Shown here piece by piece: positions 32,465 to 34,979 of a stretch of DNA of 34,979 nucleotides. The translations under genes and the position numbers were made by a program. This stretch comes from a bacterium HR23 (lineage in GTDB: Bacteria > Chloroflexota > Dehalococcoidia > Lucifugimonadales > HRBIN23): contig BEHZ01000001.1 of the NCBI GenBank assembly GCA_002923335.1, positions 1-34,979 on the forward strand. Reading direction: 5' to 3'. How positions within the stretch are numbered: the first letter of the stretch is position 1; the number at the start of each line of letters is the position of its first letter. The notes under the pieces were generated by a model that saw only the letters and a list, made by a program, of their open reading frames with translations, made no database searches and was not told where the DNA came from.

Positions 32465-32734
32465 CTAGGAGCGGTTGGCCAGGGCGTAAATCTCCGACAG
32501 TTCCCTGAGCACCTGCTGGGTGCGGTCGCCCCGAATCCCCTCCACCACACAGGTCTTGAGGTGGCCGTCCAGGATGACCTGCTCAATCTTGTCCAGCGCC
32601 CGCTGGACGGCGAAGACCTGTTTGAGAACATCCACGCAGTAGGCGTCCTGCTCCACCATACGGCGCACGCCCTCCAGGTGCCCCTGAACGGACGCCAGCC
32701 GCTTGAGCACCTCCTCCCGCACTTCGGCCAGCAT
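32465..32734 (-). CDS. csoR: CsoR-type copper-sensing repressor
   Basis: 89-residue all-helical repressor that leaves DNA on binding Cu(I). The ligand triad is C33 (AYCVDVLKQ), H58 and C62 (DGHLKTC). The 25- and 4-residue spacings equal M. tuberculosis CsoR (C36, H61, C65). The GGAGGG site precedes ATG 32734. It is the first gene of the copper operon, and its own promoter contains a matching palindrome. Confidence 0.96.
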   Translation of the reverse strand: MLAEVREEVLKRLASVQGHLEGVRRMVEQDAYCVDVLKQVFAVQRALDKIEQVILDGHLKTCVVEGIRGDRTQQVLRELSEIYALANRS

Positions 32735-32766
32735 GCTGTCCCTCCCCTCCCCCCTGGGTGGGGGTC

Positions 32767-32780
32767 TTCTGAAATCAGAA
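32767..32780 (-). promoter_or_regulatory. second inverted repeat at the csoR transcription start
   Basis: TTCTGA-AA-TCAGAA, arms perfectly complementary, overlapping the -10 and start site of csoR. It may be a further repressor contact or a hairpin at the mRNA 5' end. Confidence 0.35.
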
Positions 32781-32805
32781 TAGCGCTATCCCCATGGGGT
32801 GTCAA
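32777..32805 (-). promoter_or_regulatory. csoR-copA promoter with CsoR operator
   Basis: -35 TTGACA (32805-32800), 17-base spacer, -10 TATTCT (32782-32777). The spacer holds the palindrome CCCCATGGGG (32790-32799) with A/T-rich flanks (TAT...TGT), the G-tract type of operator that CsoR family members bind. Repressor bound here would block polymerase. Confidence 0.75.
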
Positions 32806-32841
32806 GGGGGAGGCACCCCGACAGGGGACAAGGGCGGAAGG

Positions 32842-32853
32842 CCCCTTCGGGGG
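32842..32853 (-). terminator. small hairpin after the LLM gene
   Basis: CCCC with GGGG around a 4-base loop (CGAA on the minus strand, TTCG on the plus), between the LLM gene stop and the csoR promoter. Short and without a T-run. Confidence 0.25.
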
Positions 32854-32862
32854 AGCGCCGGC

Positions 32863-33885
32863 CTATCCGCCGTATTTCTGGCGGAAGTAGGGGATGATGT
32901 GGAGACCGAAGAGTTCAATGACCCGCAGGGCGTGGTAGTTCTCCATGCCCGGCCACTGGATGCGGAAGAGGAAAAAGTTGGCGCCCAGGCGCTGGTGGTA
33001 GCGCTCTATCTCGGCGATGGCGTCTTCGGGGGTGCCGATGATGAAGCGGTCTCTGGCCAACTCCTCAAAGGGCACCCGGAAGGACTCCTGCCCCGGCAGG
33101 GCACGGTCTTGCCCCCATGCGGCGTAGGCCTGGTATTTCCCCTCCAGGTAGGGGCGGGCGATGCGCCACGCCTCCTCCCGTGTGGGGGCGATGAACAGTT
33201 CCCGGGCCAAGGGGATGTCGGCGGGCGGGGGGTGGCCGGCCTGCTCCCGCTCCTGGCGGTAGAGGTGCATCTGGCGCTCTACGGTGGGGAGGGAGGCGTG
33301 GGGGTTCACAAACCAGGCGTGTCCCAGGCGTGCGGCACGCACAACGGCCCCGTCGTTGTTGGCGGCGATCCAGATGGGCGGATGGGGCTTCTGGAGAGGG
33401 CGCACCGTGCACACCGCCTCCCGCAGGCGGAAGTGCTGGCCCTCAAAGGTTACCCGGGGCTGAGTCCAGAGGCGCTGGACCAGTTCCAGGGCCTCCAGGA
33501 AGCGCCCCACCCGCTGACGGCGCTCCACTCCAAAGGCCTCGTATTCAATCTCCCGATAGCCTAGCCCCACACCGAACACCACCCGCCCCTCGCTGATAAC
33601 ATCCAGGGTGGCCACACTCTCGGCCACCTCCACGGGGTTCAGCATGGAGAGAAGGAGCACCCCCGTTACCAGGCGCATCTCCCCCGCCTCGGCGGAGAGG
33701 CGCGCCAAATAGGGGATGGTCTGGAGGCTCTGATAGGGCGGAGAGAGGAAGTGCTGTCCGCTGGCGATGGCATGGAAGCCGGCGTCCAGGGCCAGGCGCA
33801 CCTGGTGGAGGGCCTCCCGGAAACGGCGCACGGGGGAATCGGTGATGGGGTGCTGGGGGATGGTGTAAAGGCCGAAGCGGAGCAT
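32863..33885 (-). CDS. LLM-class (luciferase-like) flavin/F420-dependent oxidoreductase
   Basis: 340 residues of the bacterial luciferase-like TIM barrel. Recognisable elements are LRFGLYTIPQHP at the N-terminus, LALDAGFHAIASGQHF, GVLLLSMLNPVEVAESVATLDVISEGRVVFGVGLGYREIEYEAFGV and KPHPPIWIAANN. This family reduces or oxygenates with F420 or FMN; the substrate is unknown. I chose ATG 33885 with AGGAGG 6 bases upstream; GTG 33891 lies inside the ribosome site. It follows the PH-like gene by 14 bases and is probably co-transcribed with it and the aminotransferase. Confidence 0.92.
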   Translation of the reverse strand: MLRFGLYTIPQHPITDSPVRRFREALHQVRLALDAGFHAIASGQHFLSPPYQSLQTIPYLARLSAEAGEMRLVTGVLLLSMLNPVEVAESVATLDVISEGRVVFGVGLGYREIEYEAFGVERRQRVGRFLEALELVQRLWTQPRVTFEGQHFRLREAVCTVRPLQKPHPPIWIAANNDGAVVRAARLGHAWFVNPHASLPTVERQMHLYRQEREQAGHPPPADIPLARELFIAPTREEAWRIARPYLEGKYQAYAAWGQDRALPGQESFRVPFEELARDRFIIGTPEDAIAEIERYHQRLGANFFLFRIQWPGMENYHALRVIELFGLHIIPYFRQKYGG

Positions 33886-33899
33886 GGGCACCTCCTCAT

Positions 33900-34373
33900 T
33901 TAGAGGGTAAAGGGCAAAAGGGCCTCGTCTATCTTCACCTGAGGCGCTAAGGTGCGCAGCGCAGTGAGGAACCCCCTCTCATCGGCGGGACTAATCACCA
34001 CCTCCCGCCACCACGCATGGGCGGTCTCCAGCACCAGGTTGCGGGGGGAGAAGGCGGCCCGCAGACGCACCACCCGGAAGGAGGAGACCATAGGGCCCCA
34101 TCCCCCTCGCCGTATCCGTTGCACACTGCCCAAAGGGATGCTCCACCGCAGGAGGCCCACCTGCACCACCAGCCTTTCCCCCTCCAGGCGGTAGCCGGAG
34201 GAGAGGAGGAAACCAACGGTTACCGCCAGCGCTCCCGCCACCACCAGAGCACCCATCGTCCTGTCCTCCCCCTGCTCGGTCAGGAGAACGAGGGCCAGAG
34301 CGATTGCCCCTGGCCCCACCAGAAGGGCCGGGAGCCACCACTCTATGCGAGGACGAAACCAGCGTGCGGGCAT
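33900..34373 (-). CDS. two-TM PH-like domain protein
   Basis: 157 residues from ATG 34373. Two hydrophobic segments (IEWWLPALLVGPGAIALALVLL and MGALVVAGALAVTVGFLLSS, residues about 10-58) are followed by a small beta-rich domain: YRLEGERLVVQVGLLRWSIPLGSVQRIRRGG. This resembles bacterial PH-like (bPH/DUF304-type) domains, where 'I-P-L-x-x-V-x-x-I' is common. The start is 10 bases after the aminotransferase stop. No function is known; the gene may be part of the aminotransferase-LLM unit. Confidence 0.75.
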   Translation of the reverse strand: MPARWFRPRIEWWLPALLVGPGAIALALVLLTEQGEDRTMGALVVAGALAVTVGFLLSSGYRLEGERLVVQVGLLRWSIPLGSVQRIRRGGWGPMVSSFRVVRLRAAFSPRNLVLETAHAWWREVVISPADERGFLTALRTLAPQVKIDEALLPFTL

Positions 34374-34383
34374 CCTGGTGTGG

Positions 34384-34979
34384 CTACAGCAGCCCCTCCC
34401 GCTCAAAGATGCTGGCCAGGAGGTGCACTCCTTCGTGTATCTCGTGGGGCTTGGGGTAGGCGTAGCAGAGGCGCAGGCAGTTCTTCCCCTTCCCATCCGG
34501 CGAGAAGAGGCTCCCGTTGTAGTAACTCACGCCGGCGTGGAGGGCCTTCTCCTGGACGGCAGCGGTGTCGGCCCCTTCGGGGAGGCGGAGCCAGATATAC
34601 ATACTGCCTCGGGGGTGGCTCCACTGGGCACGGGGGCCGAAGGCCTCCCCCAGGGCGGAGAGCATGGCATCCCGTTTCCGTCGCAGGCCCTGGATCAGGT
34701 CCGCCACGTGGGCCTTGCGGTGCTCCCGCAGGTAGCGGTAAACGGCCATGGCGGCGAAGTGGTTGGTGCCGCCGTCGATCTTGATGGTGGTGAGGCGCTC
34801 CATCACCTCTGTGGGGGCGACCACCCATCCCAGGCGCACACCGGGGGCCACGATCTTGGAGAAGGAACTGGCGTAGAGCACCGCCCCCTCGGCCCCGTCC
34901 AGGCCGGCGATGGCGGGGATGTTCTCCCCCTCTATGCGCAGGTCCACATAACAGTCGTCTTCCAGGATGGGGACGCCAT
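34384..34979 (-). CDS. PLP-dependent class I/II aminotransferase, C-terminal part (runs off the right edge)
   Basis: 198 residues are visible; the N-terminus lies beyond the window. The fragment opens with GVPILEDDCYVDLR, the DxxY that contacts PLP. SSFSKIVAPGVRLGW follows with the Schiff-base Lys, then GGTNHFAAMAVYRYL, and the C-terminal GVSYYNGSLFSPDGKGKNCLRLCYAYP with the substrate-carboxylate Arg. The pattern fits the fold-type I 2-aminoadipate (LysN)/MocR-like group. No GntR domain can be judged since that would be upstream. Substrate unknown. Confidence 0.9.
   Translation of the reverse strand, partial: GVPILEDDCYVDLRIEGENIPAIAGLDGAEGAVLYASSFSKIVAPGVRLGWVVAPTEVMERLTTIKIDGGTNHFAAMAVYRYLREHRKAHVADLIQGLRRKRDAMLSALGEAFGPRAQWSHPRGSMYIWLRLPEGADTAAVQEKALHAGVSYYNGSLFSPDGKGKNCLRLCYAYPKPHEIHEGVHLLASIFEREGLL

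Noticed and set aside
30632..32890. A 752-codon plus-strand open frame over copA and csoR
   Set aside because: Shadow of the well-supported P-type ATPase and repressor on the other strand.
1..34979. tRNA, rRNA, integrase, transposase or attachment sites
   Set aside because: I scanned the short intergenic gaps and protein products and saw no tRNA-like cloverleaf, no transposase motifs and no flanking repeats; the window looks like stable chromosome rather than a mobile island.

Overview
The window is a gene-dense stretch of bacterial chromosome, roughly two-thirds G+C by eye. It carries about 36 protein genes, no RNA gene that I could find, and no gene-free stretch longer than about 300 bases. 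The gene set points to Chloroflexota, possibly a thermophilic or SAR202/Dehalococcoidia-like lineage. Supporting features are a SUF operon in the order sufC-sufB-sufD-Rieske ferredoxin-sufS-sufU, a DUF4012 protein, an F420-type luciferase-like oxidoreductase, a decaprenyl-phosphate phosphoribosyltransferase homologue and a TtuA/TtuB tRNA-thiolation pair typical of thermophiles. This assignment is an inference from gene families, not from a phylogeny.

Left part (1-10.2 kb). It opens with malate synthase A, then a flippase-like membrane protein coupled to an FAD oxidoreductase. Facing these on the minus strand are dnaN, a small cysteine-rich redox protein, ttuA, ttuB and an MFS exporter. The redox protein has an in-frame TGA exactly where its family has its first conserved Cys. 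The TGA is followed 18 nt later by the apical loop GGTCTG of a perfect 7-bp hairpin, with a bulged U at the stem base. I read this as a bacterial SECIS element and the gene as an unrecognised selenoprotein (5432-5959, minus); it is the most striking object in the window. An A-type Fe-S carrier and a YgfZ-like folate protein follow on the plus strand.

Middle (10.2-18.3 kb). A NarL-type response regulator is divergent from a 1187-residue hybrid histidine kinase with four GAF domains; the two may share a bidirectional -10 palindrome. Next come folB, translationally coupled to an anchored protein of unknown function, and a divergent DUF4012 envelope protein.

Right part (18.3-35 kb). The SUF operon makes Fe-S clusters that could feed TtuA, the Rieske protein and other clients. 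Four single genes follow: a PNPOx/F420 flavin-fold protein, VanZ, the UbiA-family enzyme and a GNAT. A copper operon then runs from 32.8 to 26.6 kb: csoR, copA, a two-TM protein, a Met/His-rich exported peptide, a YHS protein, a CuA-like cupredoxin, a CcdA-like membrane thiol transporter, a membrane protein with a CCAHH motif and a lipoprotein. A palindromic CsoR operator lies inside the csoR promoter. The window closes with an LLM oxidoreductase, a PH-like membrane protein and the C-terminal part of a PLP aminotransferase that runs off the right edge.
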